Below are positions 25,367-33,947 of a stretch of DNA of 64,000 nt, piece after piece. The notes under the pieces are model-generated. The model was not told where the DNA came from and searched no databases. It worked only from the letters and a program-made list of their open reading frames with translations. Source of the DNA: Hyphomicrobiales bacterium. Lineage in GTDB: Bacteria; Pseudomonadota; Alphaproteobacteria; Rhizobiales; Rhizobiaceae. Within the stretch, counting starts at the first letter, position 1. Every line of letters begins with the position of its first letter. The translations under genes and the position numbers were made by a program. The stretch is taken from assembly GCA_900473795.1 (NCBI GenBank), contig UCMT01000014.1, positions 62,001-126,000 on the forward strand. The letters run 5' to 3'.

Positions 25367-26395
25367 ATGTCCTCAACCTACAGGAAAGCCATGCTGTTCG
25401 TCGCATCCGTGTTTCTCGCCCTGCTCGTGACGGGGTTCGGTTTCAGCGCCTATCAGGCAACCGCTTTCGAGAAGAACAATCCGAACAGGGGCGAGCGCAT
25501 AGACGTTGGCGGCTATCGGATGAACAGCGTCTACGTGCCGCGCCCGAACACCGCCGACTTGCCGACCCTCGTCTTCATTCACGGCGCAAGCGCCAATCTG
25601 CATGATCAGATGACCGCCTTCAGAAGCAGGCTCGAAGGGCGAGCCGACATGCTGTTTCTCGACCGTCCGGGGTTCGGCTTCTCCGACCGCGGCGGTCCGC
25701 AAAACGCCTATCCCGACGGCCAGGCCGACGCGATCGCGGCCTTGATGCGCAAGCGCGGCGTCAGCAAGGCGATCATCGTCAGCCACTCGTTCGGCGGGGC
25801 GATCGCCGCGAGCTTCGCACTGAACCACAAGGACATGGTCGCGGGTCTTCTGTTTCTCTCGCCCGCCGCTCATCCCTGGCCGGGTGGCATCGAATGGTAC
25901 TACGACGCTGCCAAAATCCCGGTGCTCGGCTGGCTGTTTTCCTCCCTCGTCGCCCCGCCCGTCGGCATGGCCCTGATCGACAAGGCGACGAAAACCGTCT
26001 TCGAGCCCAACCCGCGACCGGACGACTACGTCGAGCAGACGGCTGCCTATCTGGCGCTCAGGCCGCGCTCCTTCCGCAACAACGCCATCGATGTCGCCAA
26101 TCTGCTGGACTATGTCAAACGCGTGTCGCCGCGCTACAGGGAGATCACGGCGCCGGCCGTGATCATCACGGGCGACGCCGACCGTATCGTTTATCCCGAA
26201 ATCCATTCTCGCCAGTTGCACGAAGACATTGCGGGTTCGACGCTCCTGCGCATTCACAATCTCGGGCACAAACCGGATTATGCCGCAACCGACGTGGTGA
26301 TCGCAGCGCTCGAGATCCTGGCGGGACAGACGCGCGACCTCGAAGACGTGGTGCGCCGGGCGGAGGCCCGTATCGCCGGCGACGGGCCCCAATGA
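25367..26395 (+). CDS. Membrane-anchored alpha/beta hydrolase
   Basis: The 342-aa protein has an N-terminal hydrophobic helix (AMLFVASVFLALLVTGFGFSAY), likely a signal anchor, followed by an alpha/beta hydrolase domain: FIHGASANLHDQ, LDRPGFGFSDR, the nucleophile elbow VSHSFGGAIA (about residues 139-148), GDADRIV as the acid region and HNLGHKPDYA with the catalytic His. The substrate is unknown. ATG 25367 is preferred to the TTG one codon earlier. Confidence 0.88.
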   Translation: MSSTYRKAMLFVASVFLALLVTGFGFSAYQATAFEKNNPNRGERIDVGGYRMNSVYVPRPNTADLPTLVFIHGASANLHDQMTAFRSRLEGRADMLFLDRPGFGFSDRGGPQNAYPDGQADAIAALMRKRGVSKAIIVSHSFGGAIAASFALNHKDMVAGLLFLSPAAHPWPGGIEWYYDAAKIPVLGWLFSSLVAPPVGMALIDKATKTVFEPNPRPDDYVEQTAAYLALRPRSFRNNAIDVANLLDYVKRVSPRYREITAPAVIITGDADRIVYPEIHSRQLHEDIAGSTLLRIHNLGHKPDYAATDVVIAALEILAGQTRDLEDVVRRAEARIAGDGPQ

Positions 26396-26396
26396 A

Positions 26397-26427
26397 AACG
26401 CCGCGCCTCGGCTGAGGGCGCGGCGTT
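26397..26427. terminator. Bidirectional terminator between hydrolase and pyk
   Basis: AACGCCGCGCC and GGCGCGGCGTT form an eleven-pair stem between two convergent genes. On the minus strand it is followed by TTTTC, giving pyk a good terminator. Confidence 0.85.
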
Positions 26428-26450
26428 CGAGAAGATCACGCAGCTGGTAT

Positions 26451-27890
26451 TCAGACGCCGCTGAGGCCGTCCGAACCGATATAGGCGATGCGCAGCATAT
26501 TGGTGGCGCCGGGTGTTCCAAGCGGCACGCCGGCCGAAATGATCACGCGGTCGCCCGGCTTGCCGAAGCCTTCCGCCGCAACGATGCGGCAGGCGCGGTT
26601 GACCATGTCGTCGAGATCGGTCGCATCACTGGTAACGACGCTGTGCAGCCCCCAGACGACCGAAAGGCGGCGGGCCGTCTGGATGACCGGCGAAAGCGCG
26701 ATGACGGGAACCTGGGGGCGCTCGCGCGCGGCCCGCAGGCCGGTGGTTCCGGACGAGGTGTAGCAGACGATGGCGGAGAGCTGCAGCGTCTCGGCGATCT
26801 GGTGGGCTGCCAGCGAGATCGCGTCGGCGCCGGTCGCTTCCGGCGGCGTGCGCTGGGCATAGATGATGCCGGGATAATGCGGGTCGAGCTCGACCTTGCT
26901 GGCGATCGACGCCATGGTCGTGACGGCTTCGACCGGATATTCACCGGAGGCCGATTCCGCCGACAGCATGACGGCGTCGGCACCTTCAAAGACGGCGGTC
27001 GCAACGTCCGACACTTCGGCGCGCGTCGGGACCGGCGCGGAAATCATCGATTCCAGCATCTGGGTGGCGACGACGACAGGCTTGCCGGCGCGGCGACAGG
27101 CTCGGATCAGCTGCTTCTGCAGACCCGGAACCGCTTCAAGCGGCATTTCCACGCCGAGGTCGCCACGAGCAACCATCAGAGCGTCGGAGAGCTCGATGAT
27201 CTCGTCGATCCGCTCGATTGCCTGCGGCTTCTCGATCTTCGACATCAGGCCGACGCGGCCGCGCGAAACCTTGCGGACCTCGGACAGATCTTCCGGCCGC
27301 TGGATGAACGACAGGGCAACCCAGTCGACCTCGTCGGTCTCGAGCACCGCATCCAGATCGGCCCTGTCCTTCTCGGTCAGCGCGCCGACGCCGAGCAGCG
27401 TGTCGGGCAGGCTAACGCCCTTGCGGTCGGAAATCTTGGTGCCGGCGACGACGGTGCAGACGATGCTCTTGCCATCGGTCTTGTCCGCCCGCAAATGCAG
27501 CTTGCCGTCGTCGATCAGCAGCCGGTGGCCAGGCTGGACGGCTTCGAGAATTTCCGGATGCGGCAGGAAGACACGCGTGTTGTCGCCCGGCTCGTCCTTG
27601 TTGTCGAGGGTGAAGGTCTGGCCCGGAACGAGATCGACCTTGCCGTCCGCGAACTTGCCAACGCGCAGCTTCGGCCCCTGAAGGTCGGCGAGAATGCCGA
27701 TCGGCCGGCCGCTGCGCTGCTCGACATTGCGGATACGCTGGATCAGCGTGCGCATCATGTCGTGGCTGGCATGGCTCATGTTGATCCGGAAAAGATCAGC
27801 CCCCGCCTCGTGCAGCTTCTGGATCATCTCTTCTTCGCTGGACGCAGGTCCAAGCGTGGCGAGGATTTTGACTTTTCTGTTCCGCTTCAT
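26451..27890 (-). CDS. pyk: Pyruvate kinase
   Basis: The 479-aa protein starts at ATG 27890 (MKRNRKVKILATLGPASS). It contains LFRINMSHASHDMM with the substrate Arg, ILADLQGPKLRVGKF, the active-site MVARGDLGVEMPLEAVPGLQKQLI (about residues 240-263) and ADAVMLSAESASGEYP. It converts phosphoenolpyruvate and ADP to pyruvate and ATP. The upstream DUF1036 gene overlaps it by one base (TGATG), so translation of pyk is probably coupled. Confidence 0.97.
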   Translation of the reverse strand: MKRNRKVKILATLGPASSEEEMIQKLHEAGADLFRINMSHASHDMMRTLIQRIRNVEQRSGRPIGILADLQGPKLRVGKFADGKVDLVPGQTFTLDNKDEPGDNTRVFLPHPEILEAVQPGHRLLIDDGKLHLRADKTDGKSIVCTVVAGTKISDRKGVSLPDTLLGVGALTEKDRADLDAVLETDEVDWVALSFIQRPEDLSEVRKVSRGRVGLMSKIEKPQAIERIDEIIELSDALMVARGDLGVEMPLEAVPGLQKQLIRACRRAGKPVVVATQMLESMISAPVPTRAEVSDVATAVFEGADAVMLSAESASGEYPVEAVTTMASIASKVELDPHYPGIIYAQRTPPEATGADAISLAAHQIAETLQLSAIVCYTSSGTTGLRAARERPQVPVIALSPVIQTARRLSVVWGLHSVVTSDATDLDDMVNRACRIVAAEGFGKPGDRVIISAGVPLGTPGATNMLRIAYIGSDGLSGV

Positions 27891-28375
27891 CAGTTGTGGC
27901 TTTCCTGGGTCCCTGGGGTATCGGACAACTGAACCATCCAGCTTCCCTGACGCCCCGTGTCGTATTCCTTGAACCCCATCCGCTGGAAACCGCGGGCGAA
28001 GCAATCCTGCACGCCGGTGATCTTGAACTCGTTTTCAGCGACGCACATGTTGACGCCGCCCGTCCAGCGGCCGCCGCGGGCCGCATCCTCAGCGTAGAGG
28101 TAATAGTATCGTGATTGAAGTTCGCCCTGGATCAGGGTGGCGCAGGTGGTCGCGGGAACCTGCCACCAGCCTTCCGTGATCCAGCCCTCCTTGGCCCGAT
28201 AGCCGATGGCCACGCCGACGAGATTCTGGGTGCCGTTGCAGACGCGGAACTCGGCCCGCGCTTCACTCGCCATCAGCACCGGCGAGAACGCCGCCAGAAC
28301 GAAAAGAATGCCGGCGCTCAAGGACCAGCTCCGGACGTTCAGCCTGGAAAGAGGATATCTGGACACGGTTTCCAA
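27890..28375 (-). CDS. DUF1036 family exported protein
   Basis: The 161-aa protein has a signal peptide (LSAGILFVLAAFSPVLMASEARA) and a mature domain with FRVCNGTQNLVGVAIGYRAKEGWITEGWW, YYYLYAEDAA and CFARGFQRMGFKEYDTG, the DUF1036 pattern with four Cys likely forming disulfides. The frame begins with TTG at 28375, behind GGAG; a GTG three codons on is an alternative. Function unknown; it precedes pyk in the same transcript. Confidence 0.85.
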   Translation of the reverse strand: METVSRYPLSRLNVRSWSLSAGILFVLAAFSPVLMASEARAEFRVCNGTQNLVGVAIGYRAKEGWITEGWWQVPATTCATLIQGELQSRYYYLYAEDAARGGRWTGGVNMCVAENEFKITGVQDCFARGFQRMGFKEYDTGRQGSWMVQLSDTPGTQESHN

Positions 28376-28558
28376 TGGGTCTCCATTGTGATTTGTCGTG
28401 GCACTTTCTTGCGACGGTAGGCCCAGAAAGTCAACGCGACTCTAATCGATTATATTCGGCTTTTTGTTGACTGAAATGTCACAAATTCCCCTTTGCCTTG
28501 CGATAAGCGCCACAGCATGCCATCAAATTTCGTCAAGCATGAATCGAGTTGATACTGT

Positions 28559-29353
28559 ATGCCGGAAACATCACCGTTTGAGATCATTGAGGGCAACACT
28601 GCCGCCGGGCTGGTACTCTTGGCGGATCATGCCACCAACCGGCTGCCACCGGAATACGGCAGGCTCGGCCTCCCCGAAAGCGCCTTCGAGAGACACATCG
28701 CCTACGACATCGGTGTCGAGGCCCTTGTCCGGCGGCTCGCGGCCCGGCTCGGCGTTCCCGCCGTCCTCAGCTGCTTTTCGCGGCTGTTGATCGATCCCAA
28801 CCGGGGCGAGGACGATCCGACGCTGATCATGAAGATATCGGACGGCGCCATCGTTCCCGGCAACCATCCGATCTCGCCGGAAGAATGGGAAAGCCGCCTC
28901 AATCGCTTTCACCGGCCATATCACCGCGCCGTCTCCGAGACCATCACGGCTGTCGGTGCGGCAAGCGGCAAAGCACCGCTGGTGATTTCCCTTCATTCCT
29001 ACACGCCGGCCTGGAAAGGCACGCCCCGCCCCTGGCATGCTGCCGTCCTCTGGGATAGCGATCCGCGCGCAGTCAGCCCGCTGATCGAAGCGCTGGAGGC
29101 TTCGGGCGATGTTCTGGTCGGCAACAACGAGCCCTATGACGGCGCCCTGTGCGGTGACACGATGTTCCGCCACTGCATGGAGCCCGGCCTCGCCCACGCG
29201 CTGATCGAGGTGCGGCAGGACCTGATTGGCGACGACATCGGCGTGGCGGAATGGGATGAGCGGCTTGGACCGATTCTCGCCGGCTTGAACGAACGCCCTG
29301 AATTGCACGAAATCCGGCAGTACCCTTCCCGCACCGGGCCGTATGCATCCTAA
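28559..29353 (+). CDS. N-formylglutamate amidohydrolase family protein
   Basis: The 264-aa protein has the family motifs LLADHATNRLPPEYGRLG (about residues 20-37), FERHIAYDIGVEAL, SRLLIDPNRGEDDP and VISLHSYTPAWKG, with likely metal-binding His and Asp residues. True N-formylglutamate amidohydrolase (HutG) releases formate from N-formylglutamate in histidine degradation. No hut genes are nearby, so the substrate is uncertain. It precedes DUF1244 by 21 nt. Confidence 0.88.
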   Translation: MPETSPFEIIEGNTAAGLVLLADHATNRLPPEYGRLGLPESAFERHIAYDIGVEALVRRLAARLGVPAVLSCFSRLLIDPNRGEDDPTLIMKISDGAIVPGNHPISPEEWESRLNRFHRPYHRAVSETITAVGAASGKAPLVISLHSYTPAWKGTPRPWHAAVLWDSDPRAVSPLIEALEASGDVLVGNNEPYDGALCGDTMFRHCMEPGLAHALIEVRQDLIGDDIGVAEWDERLGPILAGLNERPELHEIRQYPSRTGPYAS

Positions 29354-29374
29354 AGACGGCTGAAAGAGACGACG

Positions 29375-29680
29375 ATGACCGAATTGACGCCACAGCAGCA
29401 GCTGGAATTCGAAGCAGCCGCCTTCCGCCGCCTCGTCACCCATCTGCGCGAGCGCAGCGATGTCCAGAACATCGACCTGATGAACCTCGCCGGGTTCTGC
29501 CGCAACTGCCTGTCCAACTGGTATCGCGACGCTGCCAATGCCGCCGGCGTGCCGATGGACAAGGATCAGTCGCGCGAGATCGTCTATGGCATGCCCTATG
29601 ACGAATGGCGGGCGCTTCACCAGAAGGAAGCCTCCAGCGAGCAGCAGGCCGCCTTCGAGGCGAACAAGCCCAGGGAATAG
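29375..29680 (+). CDS. DUF1244 family protein
   Basis: The 101-aa protein contains AFRRLVTHLRERSDVQNIDLMNLAGFCRNCLSNWY (about residues 17-51) and VYGMPYDEWRALHQ, diagnostic of DUF1244. The CRNC pair could bind metal. It is 21 nt after the amidohydrolase gene and probably cotranscribed. The family is conserved in proteobacteria without a known function. Confidence 0.9.
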   Translation: MTELTPQQQLEFEAAAFRRLVTHLRERSDVQNIDLMNLAGFCRNCLSNWYRDAANAAGVPMDKDQSREIVYGMPYDEWRALHQKEASSEQQAAFEANKPRE

Positions 29681-29812
29681 CCCGCCAAGACCCGTTCCTC
29701 CGTGAAAATGGTGCGGCGTTACGCAATGTCACTTGACCTTCAGCCCGCTTCACGGCAGGTCACAGGCCTCGCAAATTCAGTCCCCCAACCAATCCCCAAC
29801 AAGGAGAAGACC

Positions 29813-30076
29813 ATGTCGGATGCCCATGGCGTCGCCCGCGATCAGCTTCGCTCTTTCATCGAGCGGATCGAGCGGCTGGAAGAAGAAAAGAAGACCATCG
29901 CGGACGACATCAAGGATGTGTATGGCGAAGCAAAGGGAACCGGCTTCGACACGAAGATCCTGAAAAAAGTCATCGCCATCCGCAAGCAGGACAAGGACGA
30001 GCGCATGGAGCAGGAAGCGATCCTCGACACCTACCTCGCCGCACTCGGCATGATCGACGCGCCGGAAGCCGAATAA
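29813..30076 (+). CDS. gapR: DUF2312 / GapR-like nucleoid-associated protein
   Basis: The 87-aa protein [37 protein letters not shown] (about residues 10-46) followed by KVIAIRKQD is the DUF2312 (UPF0335) signature. GapR of Caulobacter is in this family and binds overtwisted AT-rich DNA ahead of forks and RNA polymerase. The ATG at 29813 has a strong AAGGAGAAGACC site; the reading frame is open upstream but without one. It is followed by a strong bidirectional terminator. Confidence 0.85.
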   Translation: MSDAHGVARDQLRSFIERIERLEEEKKTIADDIKDVYGEAKGTGFDTKILKKVIAIRKQDKDERMEQEAILDTYLAALGMIDAPEAE

Positions 30077-30092
30077 GGGCCCCGCACCCAAC

Positions 30093-30123
30093 AAAAAACC
30101 CGCCATGCCGGCGGGTTTTTTTA
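30093..30123. terminator. Bidirectional terminator between gapR and the DUF882 gene
   Basis: AAAAAACCCGCC and GGCGGGTTTTTTT form a perfect stem with A and T runs on both sides, serving both convergent transcripts. Confidence 0.92.
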
Positions 30124-30141
30124 TGCCTTGTGTTCGGAAGA

Positions 30142-32097
30142 TCAGTTCGTGCTGAACTTCTTCACTTCCAGGAAATTGACCGCACTGCCGCTGAACCGTG
30201 CCGTGTCGACGGAAACGGCATCGTTCGAGAAGCCGGCCGAATAGACGGTTGTCGGTGAGGCCCGCAGTGTCTTGCTGACGAAGCGCGGCGCCTTCACCGG
30301 CTTGGACAAGGTCGCCATGCGGCCATTCGACAGCGCCCAGTTGGAAATGATCTGCTGGGTCAGCTTCGGCTCGGTGCGCACCGACGAACGGGTGGCCGCA
30401 TCAGCCTCCTGCTTGTTCGGACGCTTGCCCTTGGCGGGCGCATCTGCATTCGCATCGAAGGCATCCTCGAAGATCGCCGCGCGCGCCTCGGCGCTCGACG
30501 GCGGCACGTAGGCCGCAAGCTCAACAGGCCGCTCCTGCGGCGTCGGCTGTGCGAGCGCCACCCGTGTCTGCGCTTCGGCGACCGCCTCGACCGGCTGCTC
30601 CGCCTCGGCCACGGCCTGTGGCTGTTGCTCAGTCCGTTCGGCAAAGGACGGCACGACGACATTGGCGTCGGCGACGGCCATCAACGAAGCCTCGTCAGCC
30701 GGGCGCATGGCCGGCACGGGAACAAAACCAAGCGCTGCGACATCCTCGCCAAGCACCGCAGCGTTCGGATCGGTCGAAGCCATCAGCGTGTCGCTGCCGG
30801 CATCACCGTTCAGGCCGCGCTTGCCAAGCATCTGCGGCACCGGAATCTTGTAGGCGCTCAGATCGGCATATTCGCCTTCGGTGGCGGTCTGTTCAGGCAA
30901 GGCCGCAGCCCAGGCAGCCTGCGCCGTCTCCTTGGTCGGAGCAACGAGTGCCGTCTGGACGCCAGCATCAGCCGGTGCATCCTTGAAGGCTGGCCGGGCG
31001 CCGGGAACGGGAGCGGCGACTTCTTTCTCCGCGGCCTGCTGCGAACCATCGACACCGGGAAGAGCCTGCTCGGCCTCGGCAACGGCGACTTCAGTGACCT
31101 TGGCCTTGGCAGCCGGCTGCTCATCCGCACCCTCCAGCTCGCTGCTGGCAATGGCATTGGGTTCCTCGTCTTCGTCACCGCCGCCAAACAGCATGGCGAA
31201 GAGATTGCCCTTGCGCTTGGTGTCCTTGTCGCCCGGCCCCTTGGCACCGCCGCCGGCCACTTCGATGGCATCGGCACCGACCCGGCGCTTGTAGTCGGCG
31301 AGCGCCTGCTGGTAACCCGGCAGCGGTCCACCGCCGTCGGCCGGCATATGTATGGTCTTGCCGTCGGGGAAGAGGCGGGCGAGTTCGCTGCGGCTCATGC
31401 GCGGCCAGGCGCGAACGCCGCCGACATCCATGTGCACGAAAGGCGAGCCCGAGGTCGGGTAGTAACCGACACCGCCGACCTGGAACTTCATGCCGATTTC
31501 GCGCAGCGTCTTCAGCTTGACGTCGGGCAGATAGAAATCCATCGCCTTGCCGAGCATGTGCTGGCTCTTCTTGGCGACGCCCTTGGAGCGCGACCGCAGC
31601 ATGCCGTTGGTGGCCGGCGAGCGGTAGGCGGAAACCACATGGATGTAATCGTGCGAACCGCTCTTCTGGTAGACTTCCCAGACGAGGTCGAGAAGGCGCG
31701 GGTCCATCTTCGTCGGCTCGTTGCGGCGCCAGTCGCGCAGGAAGCGATTGATCTGCTGCAGACCCTTGGAATCATAGCGACCATTGCGCTTGAACGTGAT
31801 CGACGCCTTTTCCTGGGTATGGATGAAATAGAGTTTGAGCGTGCGGGTCTGGCCGGCCGCCTCGACCGGGGGAGCCATGCCGGGCGTGACCATCGAGGCT
31901 GCGATCAGGAGCGATGCGAGGACGCGCGGTGCCCTTCGGGCTGCCGCGGCGCAAAAGCGGGCTATCACGGAGCCGTTAGGCTTCTTGAATCCGAACAAAT
32001 TTTGCAAACTCAATCCCCGTCCGGCGGACAAAGCGTCCCGTGGCTGCTCAGATGACTGCGAATTGCGGTCACAGCATGGCAAATATGCCACAGTCAT
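30142..32097 (-). CDS. DUF882 / M15-like murein endopeptidase with long tail
   Basis: The 651-aa protein has an N-terminal membrane segment (VLASLLIAASMVTPGMAP) and a catalytic domain with IHVVSAYRSPATNGML, QHMLGKAMDFYLPD and FVHMDVGGVRAWPRMSR. The His and Asp positions match zinc ligands of M15/MepK-type endopeptidases that cleave peptidoglycan crosslinks. Residues about 300-600 are low-complexity Ala/Glu/Pro-rich and probably disordered. ATG 32097 is preceded by AAGGATAACCG. A 7-3-7 palindrome overlaps its promoter. Confidence 0.82.
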   Translation of the reverse strand: MTVAYLPCCDRNSQSSEQPRDALSAGRGLSLQNLFGFKKPNGSVIARFCAAAARRAPRVLASLLIAASMVTPGMAPPVEAAGQTRTLKLYFIHTQEKASITFKRNGRYDSKGLQQINRFLRDWRRNEPTKMDPRLLDLVWEVYQKSGSHDYIHVVSAYRSPATNGMLRSRSKGVAKKSQHMLGKAMDFYLPDVKLKTLREIGMKFQVGGVGYYPTSGSPFVHMDVGGVRAWPRMSRSELARLFPDGKTIHMPADGGGPLPGYQQALADYKRRVGADAIEVAGGGAKGPGDKDTKRKGNLFAMLFGGGDEDEEPNAIASSELEGADEQPAAKAKVTEVAVAEAEQALPGVDGSQQAAEKEVAAPVPGARPAFKDAPADAGVQTALVAPTKETAQAAWAAALPEQTATEGEYADLSAYKIPVPQMLGKRGLNGDAGSDTLMASTDPNAAVLGEDVAALGFVPVPAMRPADEASLMAVADANVVVPSFAERTEQQPQAVAEAEQPVEAVAEAQTRVALAQPTPQERPVELAAYVPPSSAEARAAIFEDAFDANADAPAKGKRPNKQEADAATRSSVRTEPKLTQQIISNWALSNGRMATLSKPVKAPRFVSKTLRASPTTVYSAGFSNDAVSVDTARFSGSAVNFLEVKKFSTN

Positions 32098-32114
32098 CGG
32101 TTATCCTTATAATA

Positions 32115-32131
32115 TAGTGAATGGTTCACTA
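32115..32131. promoter_or_regulatory. Perfect palindrome over the DUF882 promoter
   Basis: TAGTGAA-TGG-TTCACTA is a 7-3-7 perfect inverted repeat, adjacent to the AT-rich TATATTATAAGG that could serve as a -10 on the minus strand. It lies 18-34 nt before the DUF882 start. Such spacing is typical of a repressor operator. The cognate regulator is unknown. Confidence 0.55.
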
Positions 32132-32191
32132 ACAAGGTCTAAACGACAACAGCCAAATGCGACGGATCGTTACGCTTTGTTATCCCTGGTT

Positions 32192-33742
32192 TTACGCGGC
32201 CTCGCTGAACGGATCGTCCGGATTAATGCCATAATCCTTGAGTTTGCGGTACAAAGTCGACCTGCCGATTCCCAGTTTTCGGGCCACCTGGCTCATCTGA
32301 CCGCGGTAGAACTTGAGCGCAAAGCGAATCAGTTCCTCTTCAACGTCGGCCAGCTTACGGACGTTGCCGCCGTCATCGACGCTGGCAATCGCATTTTCGG
32401 GTTGATGATCCACCACCATGGCATTGCGCACGTCCGCCCTCTCGGCCGGGGCGAAATGCGGATAGACCGGCGGCAGGTGACCGGCATCGGCCACCGGGAT
32501 TTTTGAAGGCCCGGTCTCCTCCCAGGTGAAGCCCGACTTCTCGGCAACGACATAGCCGGGGATCTGGGTGGCGATCTGCGGAAAGTCCTTGACCGTCAGT
32601 TCCGCACCTTCGGCAAGGACGACCGCCCGGAAGATGGCGTTCTCCAGCTGGCGGATATTGCCCGGCCAATCATAGGCGGTCAGCAATGCCATTGCTCCGC
32701 TGGAGACGGCGAGCGGTGCCGTAAGCCTCTGTTCCAGGGCGAAACGTTCGACAAAGGTGCGCACCAGAACGGGAATGTCTTCCTTGCGCTTGCGCAGTGC
32801 CGGAATGGCGATAGGGAAAACATTCAGCCGGTAGTACAGGTCTTCGCGGAAGCGACCTTCGCGCACCTCGTTGATCAGGTCCTTGTTGGTCGCCGAAATC
32901 AGCCGGACATTGACCTTCTGCGGATGCCGCGCGCCGATCGTCTCGATCTCGCCCTGCTGCACCGCGCGCAGGAGCTTCACCTGCACTTCCACCGGCAGGT
33001 CGCCAATCTCGTCCAGGAACAGCGTGCCGCCATCGGCATCGGCGAACTTGCCGGAATGCTTTTCGGTGGCGCCGGTAAAGGCGCCCTTCTCATGGCCGAA
33101 GAGAATGCTCTCGACCAGGTTTTGCGGAATCGCGCCGCAGTTGACGGTGACGAACGGCTTGCCGGCGCGCTCGCTGGCGTGCTGGATAGCGCGGGCGACC
33201 ATTTCCTTGCCGACCCCGGATTCGCCTTCGAGCACGATCGGAATATTCGACTGCGCAGCTCGGCGCGCGAGATCGAGCACCCGGATCATTGCAGGGCTCG
33301 CGGACACCACGTCATCGAAGGCAACGGTGCCGCTGCGCGACCGCTTCGATGCGCGCCCACGGTTTTCGCGATGGTCCAGCTTCAGGGCGTTGGTGATCGC
33401 GACATTGAGCCGTTCGGGCGAAACCGGCTTGACTACGAAATCGAAGGCGCCGGCCTGCATGGCAAGGACGACCGTCTCGATGCCGCCCTGCCCTGTCTGC
33501 ACGATGACCGGCGTATCGATACCGCGCTCGGCGATCGCTTCGAGGAAGCCAAGGCCGTTCATTTCCGGCATCATCAGATCGAGCAGGATGACGCTGATCA
33601 GGCCGCGCTTGCGCTCCAGCAGTTCAAGGCCGCTGCGGCCGTTGTCGGCCAGATGGGCGATATGCCCGAGGCGCTCGATCATGTTCGTCAGCAGCCGGCG
33701 TTGGACCGGATCATCGTCGATGACGAGAATTTGGGATGTCAT
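32192..33742 (-). CDS. Sigma-54-dependent NtrC-type response regulator
   Basis: The 516-aa protein has a receiver domain (ILVIDDDPVQRRLL, ILLDLMMPEMNG with the phosphoacceptor Asp, and the VVKP Lys), an AAA+ domain with GESGVGKEMVARA (Walker A), GAFTGA for sigma-54 contact and TLFLDEIGDLPVEVQ (Walker B). It ends in a Fis-type helix-turn-helix (QVARKLGIGRSTLYRKLKDYG). It activates sigma-54 promoters after phosphorylation. No histidine kinase is adjacent. It lies upstream of the DUF882 gene on the same strand. Confidence 0.94.
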   Translation of the reverse strand: MTSQILVIDDDPVQRRLLTNMIERLGHIAHLADNGRSGLELLERKRGLISVILLDLMMPEMNGLGFLEAIAERGIDTPVIVQTGQGGIETVVLAMQAGAFDFVVKPVSPERLNVAITNALKLDHRENRGRASKRSRSGTVAFDDVVSASPAMIRVLDLARRAAQSNIPIVLEGESGVGKEMVARAIQHASERAGKPFVTVNCGAIPQNLVESILFGHEKGAFTGATEKHSGKFADADGGTLFLDEIGDLPVEVQVKLLRAVQQGEIETIGARHPQKVNVRLISATNKDLINEVREGRFREDLYYRLNVFPIAIPALRKRKEDIPVLVRTFVERFALEQRLTAPLAVSSGAMALLTAYDWPGNIRQLENAIFRAVVLAEGAELTVKDFPQIATQIPGYVVAEKSGFTWEETGPSKIPVADAGHLPPVYPHFAPAERADVRNAMVVDHQPENAIASVDDGGNVRKLADVEEELIRFALKFYRGQMSQVARKLGIGRSTLYRKLKDYGINPDDPFSEAA

Positions 33743-33947
33743 GAAGGCCTCCTGCTCTCTGCATAGAACCAAAACGACACCTCATGTGCCGCATCATGGG
33801 AAGCATTCGTGTCACAAAGGCCTGAAAATCCTCTTTTGAGAAATGCTTGCATTTTAACCATTGCCGACGTTAGGTCATGGCCCCATATCCGCCCTCTGCT
33901 TCGCCGCCCGAATCCGGGCCGGCGCCCGTTGAAAAGAGTGAACGTTC

